Of a DNA stretch of 64,000 bases, positions 26,089 through 34,196 are shown in pieces; position 1 is the first letter of the stretch; each line of letters begins with the position of its first letter. Source of the DNA: CALLCD01 sp039196965. Lineage in GTDB: Bacteria; Pseudomonadota; Alphaproteobacteria; Caulobacterales; Hyphomonadaceae. The notes under the pieces were generated by a model. The model was not told where the DNA came from. It searched no databases and saw only the letters and a list, made by a program, of their open reading frames with translations. The DNA is taken from the NCBI GenBank assembly GCA_039196965.1, contig JBCCUK010000016.1, positions 21,932 to 85,931 of the forward strand. The letters are read 5' to 3'. The position numbers and the translations under genes are program-made.

Positions 26089-27825
26089 TCAAGCGGCGTT
26101 TTCAGCCGCCAAGCGCCATCCCGCAGCGCGCTTACGCTCGTTCCAGAAATCGGCATAGCGCCCGCCTTGGACGATGAGTTGGTCGTGACTTCCACGCTCA
26201 GCAATGGTGCCATTTTCAAGAACCAATATCTGATCTGCAGCGCGAACCGTTTGAAGCCTGTGCGCAACAATCACGATTGTCTTGTTTCTCGTTAGAGCAA
26301 CCAGGGCTCGCTGCACAGCCGATTCATTTATCGGATCTAAGGCAGCCGTCGCTTCATCCAGCAGAATAATCGGCGCGTCCTTGAGGATTGCTCTGGCAAT
26401 GGAAATGCGCTGACGCTCACCTCCCGACAGGATCGAGCCACCCTCGCCTACCCGTGCATTCAGACCCTCCGGCAATCGATTGGTAATTTCATCGACACAG
26501 GCAAGTTGGGCGGCCCGTTCGACCTCTGCGTCGCTGGCCTCGGGCCGCCCGATTCGGATATTCTCGAGGATCGTTCCATCGAAAAGATAGATGTCTTGAA
26601 AGACAATCGAGATTTGGCGCATCAAATCTTCTGTCGACATATCGCGGACATCCACCCCGCCAATGGCCACGGCACCTGCGCCGATATCCCAGAAACGGGC
26701 GATAAGCCGGAGCAGCGTTGTCTTACCGGAGCCGGAAGGTCCTACGATTGCCGTCATAGTCCGCTCCGGCACCTGGAACGATAAATCTTTCAAAAGCGGT
26801 ATCTCATCATATGAGAAATCAACGCTCTTCAACTCAATGGACGCGTTTGCTGGCGGCGTGGATTGGGCAGGCTCCGGCAGAGGCTCCACCGCAAAAAGAT
26901 CATCCATGCGTTTCAAACTGTTCTGGCTGATGCGCATGGCACTTTCCAGATCAGCTGCGCCGATCAGCGGTTCGATATATCTAGCCGTCAGCACCAGTAT
27001 CGCAACGAGTTCCGCCGCATCAATTTTGCCACCCAGCGCAAGATTGGCTCCGAAAAGAAGAATAATAGTAAAACCGATTTGGAGCACGAAGACAAAACTC
27101 AGAAGCCCCCGAAAAGCAGATACGATGACACTTCTTTCAGCCTCTAATTGTTGGTCGAGGGAATCTCCAAGCTTACCAAGATCGTTCTCACTTCGGCCGA
27201 ATGCTCTCAATACAGGTTGGGCCTGGGCAAATTCAACGATGCGGCCCGTTGCTTCCGCATTGGCCGCGTGGAGGCCATGTTCCTTCTTCTGGAAGAGATT
27301 TCCGGTCAGCCGCATGGTGAACGCAGCGACCGGAGCTGTAATCAACGCCGCCAGTGCAAGACGCCAATCGAAGATGAACATGAGAAGCACGACAGTGGCG
27401 GGGGTCGTGATCGCCGTCAGCAATGGTCGCAGCAAATGCGCTGGGACGCCAATCACATCGATTACACCCTGGCCAGTCATACGGCTGAGTTGACCCACGC
27501 GATCAGGCCCGAACCATCCCAGCGGCAAAGAGGCGATATGGGTGCCCAGCCGCTTGAAAAGCGCGCGGGCAAGACCCACCGCAGCGACATAGCCATCAAG
27601 CTGGGTCCGGAACCTCAGCGCGATATATACAACTGAAACCGCCACAAATACGATGAGCCATGTCGTGGCCGTCGCTGTATCGCCGCTCAGTAAGGCTCTC
27701 AAAATCGGCACGAGCAAAACAAAGCCAATGCCGGTTAGGACGGCCTCAAGGATCAGACCATTCATATTGGCCCGGAGTGGCTTACGCGCATCGGGGCCTG
27801 CGACACGGATAAGCGAGCCAATCAT
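26089..27825 (-). CDS. ABC transporter ATP-binding/permease, IrtB/YbtQ-like
   Basis: 578 residues from ATG 27825, overlapping the previous stop by 4 bases. Six N-terminal helices form an exporter-fold membrane domain (to about 310), then a nucleotide-binding domain with Walker A GPSGSGKTT, signature LSGGERQRISIARAIL, Walker B IILLDEATAALDP and the H-loop IVAHRL. Though the fold is exporter-like, the YbtPQ and IrtAB pairs import ferri-siderophore (yersiniabactin, mycobactin). The gene order with a siderophore-interacting protein and MFS supports that. It works as a heterodimer with the gene upstream. Confidence 0.88.
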   Translation of the reverse strand: MIGSLIRVAGPDARKPLRANMNGLILEAVLTGIGFVLLVPILRALLSGDTATATTWLIVFVAVSVVYIALRFRTQLDGYVAAVGLARALFKRLGTHIASLPLGWFGPDRVGQLSRMTGQGVIDVIGVPAHLLRPLLTAITTPATVVLLMFIFDWRLALAALITAPVAAFTMRLTGNLFQKKEHGLHAANAEATGRIVEFAQAQPVLRAFGRSENDLGKLGDSLDQQLEAERSVIVSAFRGLLSFVFVLQIGFTIILLFGANLALGGKIDAAELVAILVLTARYIEPLIGAADLESAMRISQNSLKRMDDLFAVEPLPEPAQSTPPANASIELKSVDFSYDEIPLLKDLSFQVPERTMTAIVGPSGSGKTTLLRLIARFWDIGAGAVAIGGVDVRDMSTEDLMRQISIVFQDIYLFDGTILENIRIGRPEASDAEVERAAQLACVDEITNRLPEGLNARVGEGGSILSGGERQRISIARAILKDAPIILLDEATAALDPINESAVQRALVALTRNKTIVIVAHRLQTVRAADQILVLENGTIAERGSHDQLIVQGGRYADFWNERKRAAGWRLAAENAA

Positions 27826-29597
27826 TCCGCAGCCTCCGAAGGTCGTTCCTCGCCGCTTTGGCTTGCATGCCACAATTGAGCATAGAGGCCGCCTCTGGCG
27901 AGCAGTTCATTATGCTTGCCCCGCTCAACAATGCGCCCATTGTCCATGACGCAGATCTGATCCACGCCCATGATTGTCTGAAGCCGGTGGGCAATTACCA
28001 GGAGCGTTCTGCCGGCAATTAGGCTTGCCAGGGCATCCTGTATCGCCGCCTCGGACTCCGGATCGGCAAAGGCTGTTGCTTCGTCAAGAACAAGTATCGG
28101 CGCATCGGCGAGGATCGCCCGCGCAATCGATACGCGCTGCGCCTCGCCGCCGGACAGCTTGGCATCTTCCCCGGCAATCGAGTGATAGCCGTTTGGCAGT
28201 TCGAGAATGCGATCATGTATTTGCGCTGCCTTCGCTGCCGCCTTAATCTCGCTTTGAGACGCACCGGGCGAACCAAGGGTAATGTTCTCGGCAATTGTGG
28301 CGCGCAGAAGCTGAACATGCTGAAAAACAAATCCTACACGGGAATACAGCACATAGGGGTTCATATCCGAGATTGGCACACCACCAATATTGATGGAGCC
28401 CCCCTGAACATCCCAGAAGCGTGGGAGCAGCCGCGCCAGTGTCGACTTACCGGACCCTGACGGACCGACCAGCGCCGTCACCGTTCCCGGCTCAAGGGTC
28501 AGGTCAATGTCGTGCAGAATGTCTGTCTCGTCATCGTAGGAAAACCGGACGTTTTCATATGTGACCCGGTTATCGGCGGGTGTTCTGGTATTCTCCGGGA
28601 CCGAAAGCGTCGGCGTATCCAGCAACGCGGCAATGCGTTCAGCGGCAGGCTTTCCAAGCATCAGGTCGTTAGCCGCCCAGGACAATGTAAGGAACGGCGC
28701 TGTCAAAGCGGGTGCGAGGAGGACGGCGGGGAGGATGTCGACCGGTACGATGAGGCCAGCCGAGATTAGTGCGAGGCTGGCGGTTAGCACGGTCAGCAAT
28801 GAAAACAGCGGCGATAAAACCACTTCCGTGGACGCCGAAACATAAAGAAGACTTCTGACCCAATTCCAGAAATAATCCACGAAATGTTGTGTCCGCTCAG
28901 CAAAGCGCTGATAGGCCGCAAGCGCCTGTCCAAATGTCTTCACAACAGCAATGCCCTGGACGAATTCAACCGACGCCGAATTCACATCTGCAAGGGCCTT
29001 GTTATAGGCCTCCATCTTCTCGTCATAACCTCGAAACTGCAGGCTGTATAATAGGATACCGAGCGCGACGGGAATGAGCGCGACCAGAGCCAAGCGCCAA
29101 TCCGACCAGATCAGATAGGTAAGCGCCACAATTGGTGTCACGACTGCGCCAACGAGATTTAAATAGGCGTGGCCAACGATGTGATGCAGTGCAGAGACAT
29201 CATTCTGCAATGCTTTGCTGACCGCTCCGGCATTTCGGTCGTCAAACCAACCGAGCGGCACACGGGAAAGTCTCTGCACCATATGGCGTTTCAGATCTCT
29301 CCGGAAATATATATCGGCCAGATGGGTGATCGCACCCGCTGCCATTAGGCAGATCAGACGGATTGCAAGCGCCGCGACCGCAATCCAAACAATCCACAAC
29401 GCCGTCGCTGGATCGGCACCGCCCTCCTGGAGCAAGGCGCGCCCCAGTTCAGCAACAGCAATAAACGGAACGACCCCGGCTGCCGAGCTAATAGCTTGAA
29501 AGGCACAGGCAATATGGATCTTACCTTTGACCGGAGCAATCACCCGATCAACTGGTGATCCGCTTTTATTTTCCGTTTTGTCGCTCATCGCATGCAT
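27822..29597 (-). CDS. ABC transporter ATP-binding/permease, IrtA/YbtP-like
   Basis: 591 residues; first gene of the iron operon. The membrane domain covers about 30-330, the ATPase domain 345-591 with Walker A GPSGSGKST, signature LSGGEAQRVSIARAIL and Walker B ILVLDEATAFADPE. The FADPESE variant after Walker B is characteristic of YbtP/IrtA-type proteins. Unlike mycobacterial IrtA it carries no fused siderophore-interacting domain; that activity is supplied by the separate gene at 23827-24627. A 17-bp palindrome lies about 44 bases upstream of its start, so the operon is probably iron-repressed. Confidence 0.88.
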   Translation of the reverse strand: MHAMSDKTENKSGSPVDRVIAPVKGKIHIACAFQAISSAAGVVPFIAVAELGRALLQEGGADPATALWIVWIAVAALAIRLICLMAAGAITHLADIYFRRDLKRHMVQRLSRVPLGWFDDRNAGAVSKALQNDVSALHHIVGHAYLNLVGAVVTPIVALTYLIWSDWRLALVALIPVALGILLYSLQFRGYDEKMEAYNKALADVNSASVEFVQGIAVVKTFGQALAAYQRFAERTQHFVDYFWNWVRSLLYVSASTEVVLSPLFSLLTVLTASLALISAGLIVPVDILPAVLLAPALTAPFLTLSWAANDLMLGKPAAERIAALLDTPTLSVPENTRTPADNRVTYENVRFSYDDETDILHDIDLTLEPGTVTALVGPSGSGKSTLARLLPRFWDVQGGSINIGGVPISDMNPYVLYSRVGFVFQHVQLLRATIAENITLGSPGASQSEIKAAAKAAQIHDRILELPNGYHSIAGEDAKLSGGEAQRVSIARAILADAPILVLDEATAFADPESEAAIQDALASLIAGRTLLVIAHRLQTIMGVDQICVMDNGRIVERGKHNELLARGGLYAQLWHASQSGEERPSEAAE

Positions 29598-29640
29598 GAC
29601 GATATTAATCTAGCATGGAAACAGCAGCACCATCTAGAAT

Positions 29641-29657
29641 AAATAGAAATTCTATTT
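29641..29657 (-). promoter_or_regulatory. Palindromic operator candidate upstream of the ABC siderophore operon
   Basis: AAATAGAAATTCTATTT is a perfect palindrome of 8-1-8, 44 bases upstream of the first ABC gene. Its core TAGAA-A-TTCTA resembles the Fur/Irr family of sites, with 7-1-7 rather than 7-3-7 spacing as at 24685. The adjacent sequence is AT-rich, as expected for a promoter. Confidence 0.55.
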
Positions 29658-30170
29658 TAAATCAGCATTCTATATCGTTTCAAACCTCACCTTTACAATT
29701 GTCTCCAAGTTTAAAGCAAAGGCATGGGGTAGCACTATTAAACCGACCATTCGGCGACATGTCGTATCGATCTTTAAGGCGCTATTCGAAGAAACTGGGC
29801 GGACGGTAGCCCATCGGGCAATGGCGGGGAGGAACAGAAGTACAAACAGTGCGCGCCAGACCATCTCCTCCACCCTGTCCATCAAAGCGCAACCAGCACT
29901 CACGAATTGGTGAATGAAAACCTCGCCGAAAATTTGAACTAATCGATCAACCTCTCCGACCAACGCACGAATTCAGCATGATCCTCGCAGAAAGCGTCAT
30001 GAAAGACGAAGCCGAGGGATAAGCCGGGTTCCCAGTCTGCGGCGCGATAAGGCGACCATCGCGCTCAATGCTGGTGTCTTTCAACCGGAGCTGATCGACG
30101 CGATGAGCGTCCTCAGCTCATGAACACACCATGCTCGGAGGCAAGCCGGGTGGTGCAAAAAGGTGTTTTG
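29658..30170. other. Intergenic region between the ABC operon and the RTX gene
   Basis: About 510 bases with no intact gene. It holds the promoters of two divergent units and, at 29939-30064 on the minus strand, a coding-like fragment (described separately) without a start codon. The RTX start at 30171 is preceded by AAAGGTG at short distance, giving a plausible ribosome binding site; an ATG at 30120 in frame would add 17 residues before the signal-like sequence. Confidence 0.4.
29939..30064 (-). pseudogene. Short coding-like fragment without start codon
   Basis: An open frame of 41 codons bounded by stops on both sides and lacking an ATG/GTG/TTG in a plausible place. The translation (SPYRAADWEPGLSLGFVFHD, then AFCEDHAEFVRWSERLID) reads like real protein with ordinary composition rather than a random frame. 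It may be the 3' end of a decayed gene. No family recognised. Confidence 0.25.
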
Positions 30171-33100
30171 ATGAAACGGAACTCTACAACCAAGTCGCGC
30201 AGCAAGATTGCGCTGGCCATTTTGGCCGCTATCGGCGTTGCGAGTAAAGCAAGCGCAGAGGACGGAACTGAACTGGTCGATGCATCGGCCATCGAAGGTG
30301 TCGTTGAGGTCAGGCAGTTAAGCGATGGATCGATCGAGCTTGTGCTTGAGGACGGCAGCACTGTATCGGTCGATGCAGGCGAGGTCGCCATAGATAATGG
30401 CCGGGTCATGATCACGGCAGATGCCGTCGCGGCGCTCGCCGATGCGGGATCATTTGCCTTCCTGGATGGTAATGGCGCTTTGATAGCAGCCGGTGTAGCT
30501 GCGACAGCGCTTGCTGTCGGTCTCGGGGTGGGCCTCTCTGATGGCGACGACGATGATGACATCGCACCGCCCCTAGAACCCATCGTTGGAACAGAGGGCG
30601 ATGATACGCTGACGGGCTCACCCGAAGCCGACACAATTGACGGCCTCGGCGGTAATGACACGATAAGTGGCCTTGGCGGTGACGACACACTTATCGGAGG
30701 CACAGGAAACGATACGCTAGATGGCGGCGCGGGAACTGACTCGCTAACCGGAAATGATGGAGACGATACTTTTATCAGCGATGGACAGGATGATATTTTT
30801 GGCGGTGAAGGCACCGATACGGTAGACTTCTCTAATCTCACAGAAGGCGTTTTCGTCGATCTTGATACGAACACACCTAACCCTGGACCCGCGTCCCAGG
30901 ATGGCGCTGTTCTTGACGCTCCGGCACCTGCTGGCGGCCAACAGATTCAGGAGCTCGACGACATCGAGAACGTCATCGGTTCTCAGGGCAATGATGTCAT
31001 TTTCGGCAACAACGAAGTGAATATCCTCGACGGCGGTGCTGGCGACGATGTCTTCCACTCCTTTGCCGGCGCGGACACGATCAATGGCGGCGAGGGCTCC
31101 GATACCGCTCTCTTCTCAGCCGGCGGCGCTGTCACGATTGACCTCGACGATGACGGCAATGCCGTTGTTAACGATGGTGCAGGCGACACGCTGACATCAA
31201 TTGAAAACCTCACAGGCTCAAATGCGGGTGATGATAGCCTCTCCGGAAACTCAGGCACCAATATCCTGAACGGTAATGGCGGATCTGACTCTCTCTTTGG
31301 CGAGGGCGGCGACGACACGTTGGTAACCGACGGCATCGATACGATTCTCGATGGGGGCGAAGGTATAGACACTATCGATCTGTCGAACATCTCCGAGGGC
31401 GTCACAATCGATCTTGATACCAACACGCCGCAACCCGGACCTGCAAGCCAGGACGGGCTGCTGACAGTCGGCGAAAACACTACTGACATTATCGATGTGG
31501 AAAACGTTATCGGTACGGACGGTGATGACATCATCCTCGGTAACAATGAAATAAACATCCTCGACGGTGGCGCAGGCAATGACGCCATTCACTCTTTTGC
31601 TGGCGCGGATACAATCATCGGAGGAGAAGGTATTGATACAGCGCTGTTCACAGCCGGGCCCGGCGTTGTATTGGACCTCGACGACAATGGTGACGGCGTT
31701 GCTAGCGTCAACGCACCGGACGGTGCAACGCTCGATTCCGTGTTCGGCTTCGAGAACATAAACGGTTCCAACAATGCAGGTTCGCCAAATGGTGGTGCCG
31801 ATGTGTTGTCAGGTAACTCTGGTACGAACGTGCTAAATGGCCAGGTCGGTGATGATACGCTCGATGGCGAGGGTGGCGACGACACACTGATCGGTGGTCT
31901 CGGAAACGATACGCTGATTGGTGGTGAAGGTATCGATACGGCCGACTTCTCCGATATCGATGTGCCAATTACTCTTGATATAGATGCCGATGGAAACGGC
32001 ACCGTTACACGCGAGACCGGCTTTGGCGTATCTTTTGAGAACGTCTCGGTCGATCCGGACAATCTTCTGGAAAATGCTACGCTGAATCCAGAACTTTCCG
32101 GTGACCTTATTACGGAGGCGGTGGCCGGCAATCTCTATTTCAATGTCCATACTGATGACTTCAATGCCGGTGAAATCCGCGGGCAACTGACCGTCGCAAG
32201 TGATGAGACAGATGCCGACGGCGTGCGAACGATTGTGCTTGAAGGAGCGCTTGATGCGTTTCAAGAGCCCGGGCCTACCTCTGACTCCACAGCCACCGGC
32301 TCCGGTACAGTTACGTTCGTTGTCGCTGCCGACGGATCGATCACTTACTCCGCGGAACTGGACATTACCGGTCTTGCGACCTCCGATCTGCTCCCCGTTT
32401 CCGGCTTCTCCTCCATACATCTGCACAACGCCCCGGCCGGCGTGAATGGCCCCGTTGTGCTGGACATCATCCAGGATGCGGGCGGTGACATAGCCGGCGC
32501 GGTCGCACCGGGCTCAACGGCAGACACAGGTGATGGCAATGTGTTCGATGAAGTCACCGAAACCGACACGCTGGAGAGCATTGAAATCATCGTCGGATCA
32601 GACGATGTGGATACGGTGGATCTGTCGTCCGAGACAGAAGCAGTGTTCGTCGACCTCGACGTGAACTCCCCTCCAGGCTCTGACGCGAGCCAGGTAGGCG
32701 CTTTGCTTGATGCGGCTCCGAATGCTGGTGGTCAGGCCGTCATTGGTCTGACAGATTTCGAAAACGTCAATGGCGGATCTGGCGATGATGTGATCTTCGG
32801 CAACAACGAGATCAACATCCTTCAGGGCAATGCTGGCGACGACGTGTTCCACAGCTTTGCCGGTGCCGACACTATTGATGGCGGAACGGGCTCAGACACG
32901 GCCCTCTTCTCTGCAGGCGGTGCGGTGACTGTCGATCTCGACGAAGATGGAAACGCCTCGGTCAATGATGGCGCGGGCGATACGTTGATCTCCATTGAGA
33001 ACCTCGTCGGGTCGAATGCTGGCGATGACAGTCTCTCCGGAAACTCCGGCGCGAATCTCATCAACGGTAACGGCGGATCAGACTCCCTCTTCGGTGAAAG

Positions 33101-34109
33101 CGGTGATGACATCCTCGTCTCCGACGGTGTCGACACGCTCGTCGATGGCGGCGAAGGTATCGACACAATCGATTTCTCCGGCATCACGGACTCCGGAATC
33201 AATATCGATCTTGACACCAACACGCCGCAGCCTGGACCAGCCACCCAGACTGGTGCAGCGGAATTGTTCGATGGGACCAATGCCTTCGACAACAATCCGT
33301 TCGATGTGGTGGATGTTGAGAACGTGATCGGCACTGACCAGAATGACCGAATCTTCGGCAATAATGAAGTGAACGTTCTTGATGGCGGCGCAGGTGACGA
33401 TGTCTTCCACTCTTTCGCTGGCGCGGACTTCGTGAATGGCGGCGAAGGGACCGATACGGTGCTGTTCTCGGCTGGCGGCGCAGTAACCATTGATCTTGAT
33501 GACAATGGCAACGGGATCGCATCTGTCGGTGACACGCTGACCTCCATCGAGAACATCACGGGCTCAGCGGCAGGCGATGACACAATCAGCGGCAATGCCG
33601 GTGTTAATGTCCTTAACGGCAATGGCGGTAACGATACGTTGACTGGAGAAGGCGGGGCCGATGTATTCATCGAGACCGATGGCTCAGGTGCTGATACCAT
33701 CACAGACTTTGTTGTTGATGAGGACGTCATCGATGTGGCAGGTCACGGCCTGACAGCTGCCGAGGCCCTCGCCCTCGCAGTGGATAATGCCGATGGCAAC
33801 GCGTTCATCGACTTTGGTGATGGCGACACGCTTACTCTTACCGGCGTCGCAGCTGCGGATCTTACAGAGGCAAGCTTCTCTGGAACTGATGCTACGGCGA
33901 GTGCGGCAACAGAACCCGTCGATCTGAGTGATTTTCCGGAAGACGTGATCACGGAACAGCTGATCACAGGACCGGAAGACACTGAGACGGTCGTCTCCGC
34001 CATCCCGTCTTCACCGTTTGAAATTGACCAGGCAGCCGAGAGTTTCGAACTCGGTCTTGAGTCGCCACCGGCCTCGTTATCGGGGTCAGACCTGGGTGAC
34101 AGTCTCTAG
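30171..34109 (+). CDS. Large RTX (hemolysin-type Ca2+-binding repeat) protein with embedded CHRD domain; probable type I secretion substrate
   Basis: 1312 residues from ATG 30171. Most of the length consists of nonapeptide-type repeats such as GGAGDDVF, GGEGIDT and GNGGNDTL that wind around Ca2+ into beta-rolls. Four longer modules, each containing a near-identical GNNE(I/V)N-(I/V)L-x-G-x-AG(D/N)D segment followed by HSFAGAD, start around bases 31008, 31542, 32799 and 33357. Between the second and third sits a CHRD-like domain (NLYFNVHTDDFNAGEIRGQL, SSIHLHNAPAGVNGPVV). The N-terminus has a signal-like start and a hydrophobic segment (about residues 115-135) followed by an Asp-rich stretch, reminiscent of BapA/LapA-like retention regions. 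The C-terminal 80 residues are acidic and small-residue rich, as in T1SS signals. Three T1SS genes follow directly. Likely an adhesin or surface protein. Confidence 0.9.
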   Translation: MKRNSTTKSRSKIALAILAAIGVASKASAEDGTELVDASAIEGVVEVRQLSDGSIELVLEDGSTVSVDAGEVAIDNGRVMITADAVAALADAGSFAFLDGNGALIAAGVAATALAVGLGVGLSDGDDDDDIAPPLEPIVGTEGDDTLTGSPEADTIDGLGGNDTISGLGGDDTLIGGTGNDTLDGGAGTDSLTGNDGDDTFISDGQDDIFGGEGTDTVDFSNLTEGVFVDLDTNTPNPGPASQDGAVLDAPAPAGGQQIQELDDIENVIGSQGNDVIFGNNEVNILDGGAGDDVFHSFAGADTINGGEGSDTALFSAGGAVTIDLDDDGNAVVNDGAGDTLTSIENLTGSNAGDDSLSGNSGTNILNGNGGSDSLFGEGGDDTLVTDGIDTILDGGEGIDTIDLSNISEGVTIDLDTNTPQPGPASQDGLLTVGENTTDIIDVENVIGTDGDDIILGNNEINILDGGAGNDAIHSFAGADTIIGGEGIDTALFTAGPGVVLDLDDNGDGVASVNAPDGATLDSVFGFENINGSNNAGSPNGGADVLSGNSGTNVLNGQVGDDTLDGEGGDDTLIGGLGNDTLIGGEGIDTADFSDIDVPITLDIDADGNGTVTRETGFGVSFENVSVDPDNLLENATLNPELSGDLITEAVAGNLYFNVHTDDFNAGEIRGQLTVASDETDADGVRTIVLEGALDAFQEPGPTSDSTATGSGTVTFVVAADGSITYSAELDITGLATSDLLPVSGFSSIHLHNAPAGVNGPVVLDIIQDAGGDIAGAVAPGSTADTGDGNVFDEVTETDTLESIEIIVGSDDVDTVDLSSETEAVFVDLDVNSPPGSDASQVGALLDAAPNAGGQAVIGLTDFENVNGGSGDDVIFGNNEINILQGNAGDDVFHSFAGADTIDGGTGSDTALFSAGGAVTVDLDEDGNASVNDGAGDTLISIENLVGSNAGDDSLSGNSGANLINGNGGSDSLFGESGDDILVSDGVDTLVDGGEGIDTIDFSGITDSGINIDLDTNTPQPGPATQTGAAELFDGTNAFDNNPFDVVDVENVIGTDQNDRIFGNNEVNVLDGGAGDDVFHSFAGADFVNGGEGTDTVLFSAGGAVTIDLDDNGNGIASVGDTLTSIENITGSAAGDDTISGNAGVNVLNGNGGNDTLTGEGGADVFIETDGSGADTITDFVVDEDVIDVAGHGLTAAEALALAVDNADGNAFIDFGDGDTLTLTGVAAADLTEASFSGTDATASAATEPVDLSDFPEDVITEQLITGPEDTETVVSAIPSSPFEIDQAAESFELGLESPPASLSGSDLGDSL

Positions 34110-34128
34110 GCCAACCTGATCAATTGTT

Positions 34129-34159
34129 CCCCGGGATGGGCTCGAAAAACATCCCGGGG
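34129..34159 (+). terminator. Strong hairpin between the RTX gene and its secretion operon
   Basis: CCCCGGGATG and CATCCCGGGG pair perfectly over 10 bp around an 11-base loop, 20 bases after the RTX stop. The downstream sequence has no real T-run (ACACTTTCC), so it may act as a partial terminator or mRNA 3'-end stabiliser. This would give much more substrate transcript than secretion machinery, a usual arrangement for T1SS loci. Confidence 0.6.
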
Positions 34160-34196
34160 GACACTTTCCTTCAATACCAAATTCAGGAGTTTTGTT

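Noticed and set aside
29670..29963. 97-codon minus-strand frame in the intergenic region
   Set aside because: It needs a TTG start, shows no similarity to any family known to me and overlaps a better coding-like fragment.
30600..33700. CRISPR-like repeated DNA
   Set aside because: Repeats are in frame, code for RTX nonapeptides and vary in spacing; there are no regular spacers, and no cas gene is in the window.
30113..33730. Several 100-300-codon minus-strand open frames, Ser/Pro/Val-rich
   Set aside because: They are antisense shadows of the RTX repeats; repetitive codon use opens these frames.
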